The notes under the pieces were generated by a model that saw only the letters and a list, made by a program, of their open reading frames with translations, did not search any database and was not told the DNA's origin. A stretch of 64,000 bases of DNA. Source: Pseudomonas lutea (lineage in GTDB: Bacteria > Pseudomonadota > Gammaproteobacteria > Pseudomonadales > Pseudomonadaceae). Shown here in pieces: positions 27,490-37,810 of this stretch (positions within the stretch are counted from its first letter, which is position 1; the number at the start of each line of letters is the position of its first letter). The position numbers and the translations under genes are program-made. Location: contig NZ_JRMB01000002.1 of assembly GCF_000759445.1 (NCBI RefSeq), positions 496,001 to 560,000 of the forward strand, written 5' to 3'.

Positions 27490-29868
27490 TTAGAAGGTCT
27501 GACCGAGAGAGAATTGGAAGACTTGGGTTTCGGTGCTGTCGTCCGGTTTCTTGACCGGCATCGCCAGGGCGAAACTCAACGGACCCAACGCAGTGACCCA
27601 CGTCACGCCGACACCGACGGAGCTGGCCAGGCCGGAAAGCTCTGGGCCATTACACTCGACCTTCTGACCGTCGGTCGTGGTCTTCTGCGAACCGCAATTG
27701 GTGTTGAATACGTTACCCACATCCCAGAACAGCGAAGTACGGAGCGAGCGCTGGTCCTTGATGAACGGCAGCGGGAAGAGAATCTCCGCACCGCCAGTGA
27801 TCAGAACGTTACCACCGAACGGCAGCGGATCCTGGTCCGGGTCAGCGAGAGTGCCGCTACCTGCGCGACCGCTACTAGGGGTACTGCGCGGACCCAGCGT
27901 GCTGTCTTTGAAACCACGTACCGAGTTGAAGCCACCGGCGTAGTAGTTCTCGTAGAACGGCAGACCGGACGTCGAACCGTAACCATCGCCGTAGCCCAGC
28001 TCCGAGTGCAGACGCAAGGTGTAGTTGCTGGTAATCGGGTGGAACAGCTGACCGCGATAATCAAGCTTGTAGAACGACAGGTCGCTGCCAGGGATAGTGG
28101 TTTCTAGGGTCAGGCTCTGCGAGCTACCGCGGGTTGGCAGCGTGCCTTTGTTCAGCGTCGACTCGGACCAGCCTACCGAGGCCTTGAAGTTGGTGAAACT
28201 GTCGCCTTCTTTTTCGATGAAGTCGAAGATTTCGTCAACGGTGTACTTACCGGTGCTCAGCTCGTCCTTCTGTACCGACAGGCCGAAGTTCAGACGAGAG
28301 GTTTCGCTGATCGGGTAGCCCATGTTGATGCCGGCACCCAGACTGTCGACCGAGTAGCTGGCCACGTCGACGTCGAGGTCGTCGTAGTCGGTCTTGCGGT
28401 AGAAAGCGCTGTAGCCAAGGCTCACACCGTCCGGCGTGAAGTACGGATCGACGTAGCTGAAGTTGTAGCGGGTCTGGTATTCACTTTTGGTCAGGCCGAT
28501 GCTGACCTTGTTACCTGTACCCAGGAAGTTGTTCTGGCTGATCGAGCCACCCAGGATCAAACCGGCGCTCTGCGCGAAGCCGACACTGGCGGTAATCGAA
28601 CCGGACGCCTGTTCTTCAACGGCATAGTTCACGTCGACCTGATCGTCGGTGCCAGGCACTGCAGGGGTTTCGACGTTCACTTCCTTGAAGAAGCCCAGAC
28701 GATCAAGACGGGTCTTGGACTGGTCGATCAGGTAAGTAGAAGCCCAACCGCCTTCCATCTGACGCATTTCACGGCGCAGCACTTCGTCGGCAGTCTTGGT
28801 GTTGCCGCGGAAATTGATGCGGTTGACGTAGGCACGCTTGCCCGGATCGACCACGAAGGTGATATCGACGGTATGGTCTTCATCGTTAGGCGTTGGGACA
28901 CCGTTGACGTTGGCGAAGGTGTAGCCCTCGTTACCCAGACGACGGGTGATCAGCTCCGAGGTGGTGGTCATCACCTTGCGGGAGAACACCTGGCCCGGCT
29001 TGACCAGCAGCAGCGACTTGACCTGATCTTCAGGCACCTTGAGGTCGCCGCTCAGCTTGACCGATTTGACGCTGTACTTCTCGCCTTCATGAATATTGAC
29101 GGTGATGTACACGCTTTTCTTGTCGGGCGTGATCGAGACCTGAGTCGAGGCGATATCCATGTTGATATAGCCGCGGTCGAGGTAATACGAACGCAGACGC
29201 TCAAGGTCGCCGGAGAGCTTCTCGCGGGCGTACTTGTCGTCGTTCTTGAAGAAGGAAAGCCAGTTGGTGGTCTTGAGTTCGAACAGATCGACCAGATCGT
29301 CCTCAGGGAAGACCGAGTTGCCCACCACGTTGATGTGCTGGATAGCGGCAACCGCACCTTCGTTGATGTTGATCTTCAGCCCCACCCGGTTGCGCGGCTG
29401 AGGTACGACTTCGGTGGCAACTTCTGCGGAGTAGCGGCCCTGAGCCACATACTGACGCTGCAGCTCGTTACGAACGCCTTCCAGCGTTGCGCGCTGGAAG
29501 ATTTCGCCTTCGGCCAGACCGGACTGCTTCAGACCTTTCATCAGGTCTTCAGTGGTGATCGCCTTGTTGCCCTCGATCTCGATACTCGACACCGACGGAC
29601 GCTCCACCACCGTAATGACCAGGACGTTACCGTCTCGGCCCAGCTGGATGTCCTGGAAGAACCCGGTTTTGAACAGCGCACGAGTTGCGTCGACAAGACG
29701 CGCATCATCGGCCTGTTCACCCACGTTCAACGGCAGCGCACCAAACACGCTGCCGGCGGAAACCCGCTGCAGCCCGTTGACACGGATATCGGAGATAGTG
29801 AAGGACTCGGCGTGAACTTCGGCGATCATCAGTACGGCAAGAACCGCAGTTAGCAGCAGACGTTTCAT
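27490..29868 (-). CDS. bamA: outer membrane protein assembly factor BamA
   Basis: BamA is the essential beta-barrel insertase of the outer membrane. The 792-residue product begins with a signal peptide (MKRLLLTAVLAVLMIAEVHA). Five POTRA domains follow (the first FTISDIRVNGLQRVSAGSVFGALPLNVG), then a C-terminal 16-strand barrel with the conserved loop GGFNSVRGF. It ends with Phe (FSLGQTF), the signal for barrel assembly. An open frame of 20 codons upstream of the chosen ATG is not family-like. rseP is upstream, with a hairpin in the 75-base gap. Confidence 0.98.
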   Translation of the reverse strand: MKRLLLTAVLAVLMIAEVHAESFTISDIRVNGLQRVSAGSVFGALPLNVGEQADDARLVDATRALFKTGFFQDIQLGRDGNVLVITVVERPSVSSIEIEGNKAITTEDLMKGLKQSGLAEGEIFQRATLEGVRNELQRQYVAQGRYSAEVATEVVPQPRNRVGLKININEGAVAAIQHINVVGNSVFPEDDLVDLFELKTTNWLSFFKNDDKYAREKLSGDLERLRSYYLDRGYINMDIASTQVSITPDKKSVYITVNIHEGEKYSVKSVKLSGDLKVPEDQVKSLLLVKPGQVFSRKVMTTTSELITRRLGNEGYTFANVNGVPTPNDEDHTVDITFVVDPGKRAYVNRINFRGNTKTADEVLRREMRQMEGGWASTYLIDQSKTRLDRLGFFKEVNVETPAVPGTDDQVDVNYAVEEQASGSITASVGFAQSAGLILGGSISQNNFLGTGNKVSIGLTKSEYQTRYNFSYVDPYFTPDGVSLGYSAFYRKTDYDDLDVDVASYSVDSLGAGINMGYPISETSRLNFGLSVQKDELSTGKYTVDEIFDFIEKEGDSFTNFKASVGWSESTLNKGTLPTRGSSQSLTLETTIPGSDLSFYKLDYRGQLFHPITSNYTLRLHSELGYGDGYGSTSGLPFYENYYAGGFNSVRGFKDSTLGPRSTPSSGRAGSGTLADPDQDPLPFGGNVLITGGAEILFPLPFIKDQRSLRTSLFWDVGNVFNTNCGSQKTTTDGQKVECNGPELSGLASSVGVGVTWVTALGPLSFALAMPVKKPDDSTETQVFQFSLGQTF

Positions 29869-29890
29869 GAAGTCCTTTCTTATTCCAACT

Positions 29891-29922
29891 GGCAATAAAC
29901 AAACTGCCGCAAAATGCGGCAG
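29891..29922 (-). terminator. attenuator-like hairpin between rseP and bamA
   Basis: On the minus strand CTGCCGC-ATTTT-GCGGCAG is followed by TTTGTTTATT. The interrupted T-run suggests partial termination, which could set the bamA level relative to rseP. Confidence 0.6.
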
Positions 29923-29943
29923 ATTCACAATTCGGCGTAGCTT

Positions 29944-31296
29944 TTACAGTCGTCCCAGATCGTTGACCAGTGCGAGCAACATCACTCCAACCACCAGACT
30001 GATACCGATCTGGACACCCCAGCCCTGCACCTTTTCCGACAGCGGCCGACCACGCGCCCACTCGATCAGATAAAACAGCAAGTGCCCCCCATCCAGCACT
30101 GGTATGGGCAGCAAATTGAGAACGCCCAGGCTTATGCTCAGATAAGCCAGGAAATTCAGGAAGTCGCCTACGCCTGACTGGGCCGAAGCGCCCGCCACTT
30201 TAGCAATGGTTATCGGTCCGCTCAAGTTTTTTACGGACAGCTCGCCGAACAACATTTTCTTCAGCGAATCGAGGGTCAGCACGCTCATGGTCCAGGTTCG
30301 CCGCGCGCCTTCTGCGACGGCGGCTACAGGGCCATAGCTGACCTCACGCAACATCTCCGGCGGCCAATCCACGCCCTTGACCCCTGCGCCCAGGTAGCCG
30401 ATGGCCGCAGTACCTTCGCCATGAGTCACGAGGTCAACCGGCACATCAAGCTGCGCCCCGTCCCGTTCTACACGCACGGAAATTCGCGTATCGGGATGGA
30501 CACGAACCCAATCCACAACCTTTTGCCATTCGTCGACAGACTCACCGTTAAGCGCCAGCAGGCGATCGCCTGTTTTTAGCCCGGCGGTCTGGGCAGGGCC
30601 CTTCGGATCAAGCTCGGCCAGTACAGGTGGCAATGCCGGACGCCACGGCCGAATGCCCAGCGACCGAATCGGGTCAGGCTCTGCCGCACCTTTGAGCCAG
30701 TCATTGAGAACCAGCGAACGGGGGCTTTCCACGTCGGAGCCCTGCTCGCGAACCTTCAACGCGATAGTGCCGGTCTCTCCGAGCCGACGGACGAGTTGCA
30801 GGTTTACGCCTGCCCATCCCGTTACCGCCTCGCCGTCAACCGACACGATTTCCTGGCCGGCACTCAGCCCGGCCTTTTGCGCAATGCTGCCCGGCTCGAC
30901 ATCGCCGACCACAGGCCTGACCTGCTGGCTACCCAGCATGGCGAGTACCCAGAAAAACACAATCGCCAACAGGAAGTTGGCGACCGGCCCGGCGATCACA
31001 ATGGCGATACGCTGATAAACCGACTTGCGGTTGAAGGACTGATCGACCAGCTCGGGCGGAACATCACCCTCTCGCTCGTCGAGCATTTTGACGTAGCCGC
31101 CTAGCGGGATCGCCGCGACGACGTATTCCGTACCCTTGCGGTCAGTCCAGCGCAACAGGGGCATGCCGAAGCCTACCGAAAAACGCAGCACCTTCACGCC
31201 GCATCGGCGAGCCACCCAGAAGTGACCAAATTCATGAAACGTTACCAGCACGCCCAAAGCAATCAGGGTGCCGACAATCATATATAGCGCGCTCAT
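29944..31296 (-). CDS. rseP: RIP metalloprotease RseP (MucP)
   Basis: This inner-membrane site-2 protease cuts the anti-sigma factor RseA/MucA after DegS/AlgW and so releases the envelope stress sigma factor. The 450-residue protein has the zinc motif HEFGHF in its first membrane segment and two periplasmic PDZ domains (GSIAQKAGLSAGQEIVSVDGEAV; PAQTAGLKTGDRLLALNGESV). The LDG motif NLLPIPVLDGGHLL and a final membrane segment complete it. Its position with bamA and skp links surveillance to barrel assembly. Confidence 0.97.
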   Translation of the reverse strand: MSALYMIVGTLIALGVLVTFHEFGHFWVARRCGVKVLRFSVGFGMPLLRWTDRKGTEYVVAAIPLGGYVKMLDEREGDVPPELVDQSFNRKSVYQRIAIVIAGPVANFLLAIVFFWVLAMLGSQQVRPVVGDVEPGSIAQKAGLSAGQEIVSVDGEAVTGWAGVNLQLVRRLGETGTIALKVREQGSDVESPRSLVLNDWLKGAAEPDPIRSLGIRPWRPALPPVLAELDPKGPAQTAGLKTGDRLLALNGESVDEWQKVVDWVRVHPDTRISVRVERDGAQLDVPVDLVTHGEGTAAIGYLGAGVKGVDWPPEMLREVSYGPVAAVAEGARRTWTMSVLTLDSLKKMLFGELSVKNLSGPITIAKVAGASAQSGVGDFLNFLAYLSISLGVLNLLPIPVLDGGHLLFYLIEWARGRPLSEKVQGWGVQIGISLVVGVMLLALVNDLGRL

Positions 31297-31383
31297 CGCT
31301 GCTCTCCGGGTACCGATCTAGCGGTGCGTTGAAGCCTACATTGCGTGCGAATGAAGAACACCTTTGCTGCCTGATTCGATTGA

Positions 31384-32574
31384 TCAGCGGCCATTGCGAC
31401 TCAGCCACTGCGCGGCCAGCCCTCGGGCTCGTGTGTCGATCTCGAAGACGGTTTCCAGCTCAGACACTGCCACCACCGGTTCGCGGGTTAAAACATCGTC
31501 GATCATACTCGCGATTTCGGGGTAGCGAATGCGCCCATCCAGAAACGCAGCCACTGCGATTTCATTTGCGGCATTGAGCACAGCGGGTGCGCTGTCGCCA
31601 GCCTCCGCAGCTTGCCGTGCCAGACGCAGGCATGGGAAGCGCACTTCGTCCGGTGCCTCGAAGTCCAGACGCGCGATGCCGAACAAGTCCAATGGCGCGA
31701 CGCCGGAATCAATGCGCTCGGGCCATGCCAGCGCATGGGCAATCGGGGTCCGCATGTCGGGGTTTCCCAACTGCGCCAACACCGAGCCATCAACGTAATC
31801 CACCATTGAGTGGATAACGCTTTGCGGATGAATGACCACTTCGATATGCGCGGGCGTGGTGTCGAAGAGCCAACAGGCTTCGATCAGCTCCAGCCCCTTG
31901 TTCATCATGCTGGCGGAATCGACGGATATTTTGCGACCCATGGACCAGTTGGGGTGAGCGCACGCCTGATCCGGCGACACATGCTCCAGCTGGGCGAGCG
32001 GAGTCTGCCGGAAAGGCCCACCGGATGCGGTCAGCAAGATGCGCCTGACCCCGACCTTGGCAAGCCCGGTTTCGTAATCACGCGGCAGGCACTGGAAAAT
32101 CGCATTGTGCTCGCTGTCCAGCGGCAGCAACACGGTGCCGCTGCGTCGCACAGCCTGCATGAACAGAGCACCGGACATGACCAGCGCTTCCTTGTTCGCC
32201 AGCAGGACCTTCTTGCCCGCCTCGACTGCGGCGAGGGTCGGACGTAGCCCGGCGGCGCCAACGATGGCGGCCAGCACAGTGTCCACCAGAGGGTGTGCAG
32301 AGACCTCGCAAAGCCCGCCCTCCCCCACCAACACGCGGGTGTCGAGGCCGGCTGCGCTCAGATCATCCTGCAATTGCCGTGCGGCAGCAGTCGTCGGGAC
32401 CACAGCGAATTGCGGGGTATGACGAACACACAGCGCCAAAAGCTCGGCCATCCGCGTAAAACCGGTCAGCGCAAACACCTGGTAGCGCGACGGATGGCGG
32501 GCGATGACATCAAGGGTGCTTAATCCGACCGAGCCGGTAGCACCCAGCACGGTTATGAGCTGGGGCGTACTCAC
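31384..32574 (-). CDS. dxr: 1-deoxy-D-xylulose-5-phosphate reductoisomerase
   Basis: Dxr (IspC) makes MEP from DXP with NADPH and is the fosmidomycin target. The 396-residue product shows the NADPH fold [16 protein letters not shown], the [10 protein letters not shown] block, the metal site [14 protein letters not shown], the flexible-loop region [11 protein letters not shown] and the substrate block [29 protein letters not shown]. It overlaps cdsA by ATGA at its start. Confidence 0.98.
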   Translation of the reverse strand: MSTPQLITVLGATGSVGLSTLDVIARHPSRYQVFALTGFTRMAELLALCVRHTPQFAVVPTTAAARQLQDDLSAAGLDTRVLVGEGGLCEVSAHPLVDTVLAAIVGAAGLRPTLAAVEAGKKVLLANKEALVMSGALFMQAVRRSGTVLLPLDSEHNAIFQCLPRDYETGLAKVGVRRILLTASGGPFRQTPLAQLEHVSPDQACAHPNWSMGRKISVDSASMMNKGLELIEACWLFDTTPAHIEVVIHPQSVIHSMVDYVDGSVLAQLGNPDMRTPIAHALAWPERIDSGVAPLDLFGIARLDFEAPDEVRFPCLRLARQAAEAGDSAPAVLNAANEIAVAAFLDGRIRYPEIASMIDDVLTREPVVAVSELETVFEIDTRARGLAAQWLSRNGR

Positions 32575-33389
32575 ATCACGCCCCAGTCTTTGGCAGCCCA
32601 GAGCAGCAGTGCGAAGACTGGAATGGCAGCGGTCAGACTGTCTATGCGGTCAAGCACGCCGCCGTGGCCCGGCAGCAGGTTGCTGCTGTCCTTCACCCCG
32701 GATTTACGCTTGAACATGCTTTCAGTGAGGTCGCCGACCACCGATATCAGCACAACGATTGTTGCGCACACAAGCGCAAAGACGATCTCGCCCAAGGTCC
32801 AGCCACGCGAAAAGCCGACCACCGCAGTGATCAGCAGACACGCTGCCAAACCGCCATAAAGACCTTCCCAGCTTTTACCCGGACTGACTTTCGGCGCCAG
32901 CTTGCGCTTGCCGAACGCCTTGCCGGAAAAGTAGGCGCCAATGTCGGCACCCCACACCAGAATCATCACCGACAGGATCAGCCAGTTACCCATTGGCAAT
33001 TGCTTGATCAGCACCAGCCCTTGCCACGCCGGCAGGAGAATCAGCAGACCGATCACTAGCTTGCAGACTGCACTGGACCAATGTTCACTGGATTCGGGGT
33101 AGGTCAGCACAAGCCATGTTGCTACCAGCCACCAGATCAGCGCAGCCACCAGCAGCCACGGGGCGAGATCGGGCAGCAGGTACAGCAAGAACAACAGGAC
33201 GCCGACGACTACCGCGTACAGCACGCGCGCCGACTGCGCTTCAAAACCTGAAAGCCGCGCCCATTCCCAGGCGCCAAGCATGACGACCGCGCCGATGAAC
33301 AACGCAAAGCTGCCGCCTTCGAGCAAAAAGAAACCGCACAAGGCCAGCGGGGCGAGGATCAGCGCGGTGATGATTCGTTGTTTTAGCAT
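32571..33389 (-). CDS. cdsA: phosphatidate cytidylyltransferase
   Basis: CdsA makes CDP-diacylglycerol, the branch point of phospholipid synthesis. The 272-residue product is mostly hydrophobic, with about eight membrane segments and the C-terminal family signature [26 protein letters not shown]. The ATG at 33389 ([17 protein letters not shown]) overlaps the uppS stop as TAATG. An open frame continues 66 codons upstream inside uppS but is not family-like. Confidence 0.97.
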   Translation of the reverse strand: MLKQRIITALILAPLALCGFFLLEGGSFALFIGAVVMLGAWEWARLSGFEAQSARVLYAVVVGVLLFLLYLLPDLAPWLLVAALIWWLVATWLVLTYPESSEHWSSAVCKLVIGLLILLPAWQGLVLIKQLPMGNWLILSVMILVWGADIGAYFSGKAFGKRKLAPKVSPGKSWEGLYGGLAACLLITAVVGFSRGWTLGEIVFALVCATIVVLISVVGDLTESMFKRKSGVKDSSNLLPGHGGVLDRIDSLTAAIPVFALLLWAAKDWGVM

Positions 33390-34144
33390 TAAGCGCGGGC
33401 TCCAGCTTCTACCTGCTCGCTGGTTTTCCCGAAGCGGCGTTGGCGAGAAGCGAAATCGGCCAGCGCAGTGCGCATGGCTTCGTGTTTGAAGTCCGGCCAG
33501 AACAGGTCGGAGAAATACAGCTCGGCGTATGCCAGCTGCCAGAGCAGGAAATTGCTGATGCGGTGCTCGCCGCCCGTACGGATGCACAGATCAGGAAGCG
33601 GAAGATCGCCCGTGGCCAGACACGTCTGCAACAACTCCGGCGTGATGTCGTCCGGTCGCAAATGCCCCGCCTGGACTTCGCGAGCCAGCCGCTGGGCCGC
33701 TTGGGCGATGTCCCACTGACCGCCGTAGTTGGCGGCGATCTGCAGGACAAAGCGGTTGTTTTCGGCCGTACGCTGCTCGGCTTCCCGGATGGCGGACTGA
33801 AGCTCGGGATGGAAGCGCGAACGATCGCCTATGATTCGCAGGCTGATGCCGTTCTCGTTCAGACGCTTGGTCTCGCGACGCAGCGCTGTGAAAAACAGCT
33901 CCATCAGCGCACCGACTTCATCCGCGGGTCGCTGCCAGTTCTCACTGGAAAACGCAAAAAGCGTCAGCACCTCGACCTTGGCCTCGGCGCAGACTTCGAT
34001 GACCGCGCGAACAGCGTCAACGCCAGCCTTGTGCCCTGCTACCCCGGGCAGGAGGCGCTTCTTGGCCCAGCGATTGTTACCATCCATGATGATCGCGACA
34101 TGACGCGGCACCGATGCCGGCGCAGCCAACTTTGTCTTATCCAT
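33389..34144 (-). CDS. uppS: undecaprenyl diphosphate synthase
   Basis: UppS extends farnesyl diphosphate to the C55 carrier lipid used for peptidoglycan and O-antigen. The 251-residue cis-prenyltransferase has the pyrophosphate-binding VAIIMDGNNRWAKKR, TLFAFSSENWQRP, and the C-terminal DLCIRTGGEHRISNFLLWQLAYAELYFSDLFWPDF. It is placed between frr and cdsA, joining isoprenoid and lipid synthesis. Confidence 0.98.
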   Translation of the reverse strand: MDKTKLAAPASVPRHVAIIMDGNNRWAKKRLLPGVAGHKAGVDAVRAVIEVCAEAKVEVLTLFAFSSENWQRPADEVGALMELFFTALRRETKRLNENGISLRIIGDRSRFHPELQSAIREAEQRTAENNRFVLQIAANYGGQWDIAQAAQRLAREVQAGHLRPDDITPELLQTCLATGDLPLPDLCIRTGGEHRISNFLLWQLAYAELYFSDLFWPDFKHEAMRTALADFASRQRRFGKTSEQVEAGARA

Positions 34145-34160
34145 GAAAGCTTCCCGGCCT

Positions 34161-34718
34161 TTAAACGGCCATCAGGTCCGCTTCTTTGGACTTGGTCGCG
34201 GCGTCGATATCAGCCTCGGCCTTATCCGTCAGCTTCTGGATATCGGCGGAAGCGCGACGCTCCTCGTCTTCGCTGATTTCCTTGTCCTTGACCAGCTTCT
34301 TCAACTCACCCAACGCATCACGACGAATGTTGCGCACGGCAACCCGGGCGTCTTCTGCGGCGCTGCGAGCCTGCTTGGTGAAACCTTTACGGGTTTCTTC
34401 CGTCAGCGCAGGCATGGAAATCAGCAGCATCTCGCCGAGGTTGGTCGGGTTGAGGTTCAGACCCGCGCTCTGAATCGCTTTGTCGACAGCCGAGAGCATG
34501 TTGCGCTCGAACGCCACGACCTGCAGCGTACGGGAGTCTTTGACGGTCACGTTGGCAACGCCGCTCAACGGCGTGTCGGAACCGTAGTACGGCACCATGA
34601 CGCTGCCCAGAATGCTTGGGTGCGCCTTGCCTGTACGGATCTGGCCGAATGCATGAGCCAGAGACTCAAGGGATTTTTGCATGCGCGCTTGAGCGTCTTT
34701 CTTGATTTCGTTGATCAT
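34161..34718 (-). CDS. frr: ribosome recycling factor
   Basis: Frr splits post-termination ribosomes together with EF-G. The 185-residue product has the usual length and motifs ([57 protein letters not shown]). Its ATG overlaps the pyrH stop, and uppS starts 16 bases after its stop. Confidence 0.98.
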   Translation of the reverse strand: MINEIKKDAQARMQKSLESLAHAFGQIRTGKAHPSILGSVMVPYYGSDTPLSGVANVTVKDSRTLQVVAFERNMLSAVDKAIQSAGLNLNPTNLGEMLLISMPALTEETRKGFTKQARSAAEDARVAVRNIRRDALGELKKLVKDKEISEDEERRASADIQKLTDKAEADIDAATKSKEADLMAV

Positions 34719-35458
34719 TGTTCGCCTTCCTCGATCAAAGTACCTTCCGCGCCGCCATGCACGATGTTCAGCAGGGCGCCGGGCTTGTTCATATTGAAGA
34801 CACGCAGTGGCATCTTGTGGTCACGACACAGACAGATGGCTGTCAGATCCATTACACCCAGCTTGCGATCCAGCACTTCGTCGTACGTCAGACGATCGAA
34901 CTTCTCGGCATGCGGGTCCTTGAATGGATCGGCAGTGTACACACCATCGACCTTGGTTGCTTTCAGCACGACGTCAGCGTCGATCTCGATCGCGCGCAGG
35001 CACGCCGCCGAATCGGTGGTAAAGAACGGATTGCCGGTACCGGCGGCGAAGATCACGACTTCTTTTGCGTTCAGGTGACGCATCGCCTTGCGACGATCGT
35101 AGTGATCGGTCACGCCCACCATGGAAATGGCAGACATAACGATGGCCGAGATGTTGGCGCGCTCAAGGGCATCGCGCATCGCCAATGCGTTCATCACCGT
35201 TGCAAGCATGCCCATGTGGTCACCGGTAACCCGGTCCATCCCGGCTGCGCTGAGCGCGGCGCCGCGAAACAGGTTGCCGCCGCCGATCACCAGACCGACC
35301 TGTACGCCGATACCCACCAGCTGACCAACCTCCAGCGCCATGCGATCCAGCACCTTGGGATCAATGCCGAACTCTTCCGACCCCATGAGGGCCTCGCCGC
35401 TGAGCTTGAGTAGAATGCGTTTATAGCGAGCTTGATAGCCACTGCCCTGCTGAGCCAT
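34715..35458 (-). CDS. pyrH: UMP kinase
   Basis: PyrH phosphorylates UMP to UDP, feeding the UTP that PyrG converts to CTP. The 247-residue amino-acid-kinase-fold protein has [41 protein letters not shown] and [14 protein letters not shown]. It starts 221 bases after the tsf stop, with a strong hairpin between, so pyrH-frr-uppS-cdsA-dxr may begin a separate transcript. Confidence 0.98.
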   Translation of the reverse strand: MAQQGSGYQARYKRILLKLSGEALMGSEEFGIDPKVLDRMALEVGQLVGIGVQVGLVIGGGNLFRGAALSAAGMDRVTGDHMGMLATVMNALAMRDALERANISAIVMSAISMVGVTDHYDRRKAMRHLNAKEVVIFAAGTGNPFFTTDSAACLRAIEIDADVVLKATKVDGVYTADPFKDPHAEKFDRLTYDEVLDRKLGVMDLTAICLCRDHKMPLRVFNMNKPGALLNIVHGGAEGTLIEEGEQ

Positions 35459-35623
35459 TGCGAATCTCTCCTGCGGCGTTTAAAAAAAATCGTTCGAATT
35501 GCGGGCCGCTTTCGACCTGCGTCAACTCTAGGTTACTGCTTCAGGGAATTGCAGCTCGTAGGCCCGAATCCCTGCAAAAACAAATTCTGTACAGCAATCG
35601 CAATTCCGCCTGCCGCTTTGACA

Positions 35624-35655
35624 AAGAGGCTGCGCGCGTTAGCGGGCAGCCTCTT
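35624..35655 (-). terminator. hairpin downstream of tsf
   Basis: AAGAGGCTGC and its exact complement GCAGCCTCTT enclose 12 bases, starting 25 bases after the tsf stop; on the minus strand TGTC follows. The stem is strong but the U-tract is short, so partial read-through to pyrH is possible. Confidence 0.7.
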
Positions 35656-35679
35656 CGGGGCGACAGTTGGAGAACCGTC

Positions 35680-36543
35680 TTATTGCTTGCTTGCAGCTAC
35701 TTGAGCAGCGACTTCTTCAGCGAAGTTGTCGACTGGCTTCTCGATGCCTTCGCCTACTTTGAAGTAGGTGAAAGAAACGATCTCAGCGCCGGCTTTCTTC
35801 GCCAGTTCACCGACCTTGACTTCCGGGTTCTTGACGAAAGGCTGCTCGACCAGGCTGGCTTCAGCGAGGAACTTGGCGATACGACCGCCAACCATCTTCT
35901 CGGCGATTTCAGCAGGCTTGCCTTTCAGCTTGTCTTCGTTCAGTTGCAGGAAGACGTTCTTCTCGCGCTCGATCGCTTCTGGCGAAACGTCCGATGGCAG
36001 CAGGAACTCAGGGTTGGTAGCCGCGACGTGCATGGCGATGTCTTTCGCCAGCTCGGCGTTGCCGCCCTTGAGCACTACAACCACGCCAATCTTGTTGCCG
36101 TGCAGGTACGAACCCAGTACGTCGCCTTCGATGCGGGCCAGACGACGGATGTTGACGTTCTCGCCAACCTTGCCGACCAGAACCAGACGATCAGCTTCTT
36201 GCGCTTCAACCAGAGGCTCAACGGTGGTCAGCTTGTCGGCAAACGCTTTCTCGACGCTCTTGGCGACGAATGCCTTGAAGTCGTCCTGCAGAGCCAGGAA
36301 ATCGGTCTGGGAGTTGACTTCGATCAGGACCGCGGCTTTGCCGTCGTCCTTGATGGCGATTGCGCCTTCAGCAGCAACGTTGCCTGCTTTTTTGGCTGCC
36401 TTGATTGCGCCCGAAGCACGCATATCGTCGATGGCTTTTTCGATGTCGCCGCCAGCCTTGGTCAAGGCCTTTTTGCAATCCATCATGCCTTCGCCGGTAC
36501 GCTCGCGCAGTTCTTTGACCAACGCTGCAGTAATCTCTGCCAT
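35680..36543 (-). CDS. tsf: translation elongation factor Ts
   Basis: EF-Ts exchanges GDP for GTP on EF-Tu. The 287-residue protein has the N-terminal UBA-like domain ([34 protein letters not shown]) and the core with [13 protein letters not shown], and ends [18 protein letters not shown]. It follows rpsB, from which a hairpin separates it. Confidence 0.98.
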   Translation of the reverse strand: MAEITAALVKELRERTGEGMMDCKKALTKAGGDIEKAIDDMRASGAIKAAKKAGNVAAEGAIAIKDDGKAAVLIEVNSQTDFLALQDDFKAFVAKSVEKAFADKLTTVEPLVEAQEADRLVLVGKVGENVNIRRLARIEGDVLGSYLHGNKIGVVVVLKGGNAELAKDIAMHVAATNPEFLLPSDVSPEAIEREKNVFLQLNEDKLKGKPAEIAEKMVGGRIAKFLAEASLVEQPFVKNPEVKVGELAKKAGAEIVSFTYFKVGEGIEKPVDNFAEEVAAQVAASKQ

Positions 36544-36672
36544 TTCAAAATCCTCTTGGACGGGTCTTCAACCATTCCACCCGCGTTGCGGGCGCTCAAA
36601 TTCTTGAAAAACCATGGTGACTGCTGCGCATGACAATAAGGTCGATGGCAACGTCAGATGGTTTTCGAGGTG

Positions 36673-36701
36673 GCAAAAAGGGGGCCAAGCCCCCTTTTTG
36701 C
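36673..36701 (-). terminator. attenuator/terminator between rpsB and tsf
   Basis: GCAAAAAGGGGGC and its complement form a 13-base stem with a three-base loop, ending in TTTTT on both strands. A partial terminator in the rpsB-tsf gap is known in enterobacteria and would explain unequal amounts of S2 and EF-Ts. That role is inferred here. Confidence 0.8.
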
Positions 36702-36730
36702 TTACTGAGTCAACGCCAGGCGTTAGCTAC

Positions 36731-37471
36731 TCAGCCTTCAACAGTTGCCGCTGGAGCTTCTTCAGCGTAAACGTCGGTGCCGCCAGCATTGTTGTTGCGA
36801 CCACGGATCACAGCGTCAGCCATCGAACCCATGTACAGCTGGATGGCGCGGATTGCGTCATCGTTGCCCGGGATGATGTAGTCAACGCCTTCAGGGCTGC
36901 TGTTGGTGTCGACAACGCCGATGACCGGGATACCCAGCTTGTTGGCTTCGGTGATCGCGATGCGCTCGTGATCAACGTCGATAACGAACAGAGCGTCTGG
37001 CAGACCGCCCATGTCCTTGATACCACCCAGGCTGCGATCCAGCTTTTCCAGATCGCGAGTGCGCATCAGCGCCTCTTTCTTGGTCAGCTTGGTGAACGTG
37101 CCGTCTTCTGCCTGGATTTCAAGATCACGCAGACGCTTGATGGAAGCGCGGATGGTCTTGAAGTTGGTCAGCATGCCGCCCAACCAGCGGTGATCGACGT
37201 ACGGCGAACCGCAACGTGCTGCTTCTTCAGCAACGATCTTGCCAGCGGAACGCTTGGTGCCGACGAACAGGATCTTGTTTTTGCCCTGAGCCAGGCGCTC
37301 AACGAAAGTCAGTGCTTCGTTGAACATAGGCAGGGTTTTTTCAAGGTTGATAATGTGGATCTTGTTACGCGCGCCGAAAATGTATTTACCCATTTTCGGG
37401 TTCCAGTAACGGGTCTGGTGACCGAAGTGCACACCGGCCTTCAGCATATCGCGCATGTTGACTTGGGACAT
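36731..37471 (-). CDS. rpsB: 30S ribosomal protein S2
   Basis: Ribosomal protein S2, 246 residues, with its family signatures [53 protein letters not shown] and [38 protein letters not shown] lies just before the ATG. It begins the rpsB-tsf transcript, and a leader of about 130 bases precedes it. Confidence 0.98.
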   Translation of the reverse strand: MSQVNMRDMLKAGVHFGHQTRYWNPKMGKYIFGARNKIHIINLEKTLPMFNEALTFVERLAQGKNKILFVGTKRSAGKIVAEEAARCGSPYVDHRWLGGMLTNFKTIRASIKRLRDLEIQAEDGTFTKLTKKEALMRTRDLEKLDRSLGGIKDMGGLPDALFVIDVDHERIAITEANKLGIPVIGVVDTNSSPEGVDYIIPGNDDAIRAIQLYMGSMADAVIRGRNNNAGGTDVYAEEAPAATVEG

Positions 37472-37620
37472 GATAGTTCCTTGATAAGTCGGGTTAGGCC
37501 TCCACGTATCCCAATGACCAACCAGCGGCTTGAGCCGAAGGCACCCAGGTCATCGTGTCGACACGTGTGTGGGTTAGTGCTCGCGGGGCAGACCCCGTAA
37601 AGCGGCGCATTTTATATCAC
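37472..37620 (-). promoter_or_regulatory. rpsB promoter and structured leader
   Basis: An extended -10 (TGTGATATAAAAT; core at 37609-37616, minus strand) places a start near 37602 and gives a leader of about 130 nt. The leader contains complementary G/C-rich runs (GGGGTCTGCCCCG near the 5' end; GGTGCC/GGCTCAAGCC nearer the gene). In gammaproteobacteria S2 represses its own message through the leader; that is inferred here. The rest of the gap up to map (37621-37810) holds only a possible -10 (TAGAAT at 37751-37756) for map. Confidence 0.55.
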
Positions 37621-37810
37621 AAAAGTCTGGATAACGAAACTCGAAATAAGAGGCCGTTTTGCCGATGCTTTTGCCCTCCGACGAACGCAGTGGATGTCGC
37701 CGCCTGCCTCAATGGGGGACGCGATGATAACCCGCCTGACGACGGTCTGGTAGAATCACGTTTTTTCCGTATCAAGCCGTGGCCTTGCCGCGCCGAGAGA
37801 GCTTCCTTTA

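Noticed and set aside
33390..33587. Longer cdsA start overlapping uppS by about 200 bases
   Set aside because: The extra 66 codons are out of phase with conserved uppS sequence and do not resemble the CdsA family; the ATG at 33389 gives the usual length and a TAATG junction.
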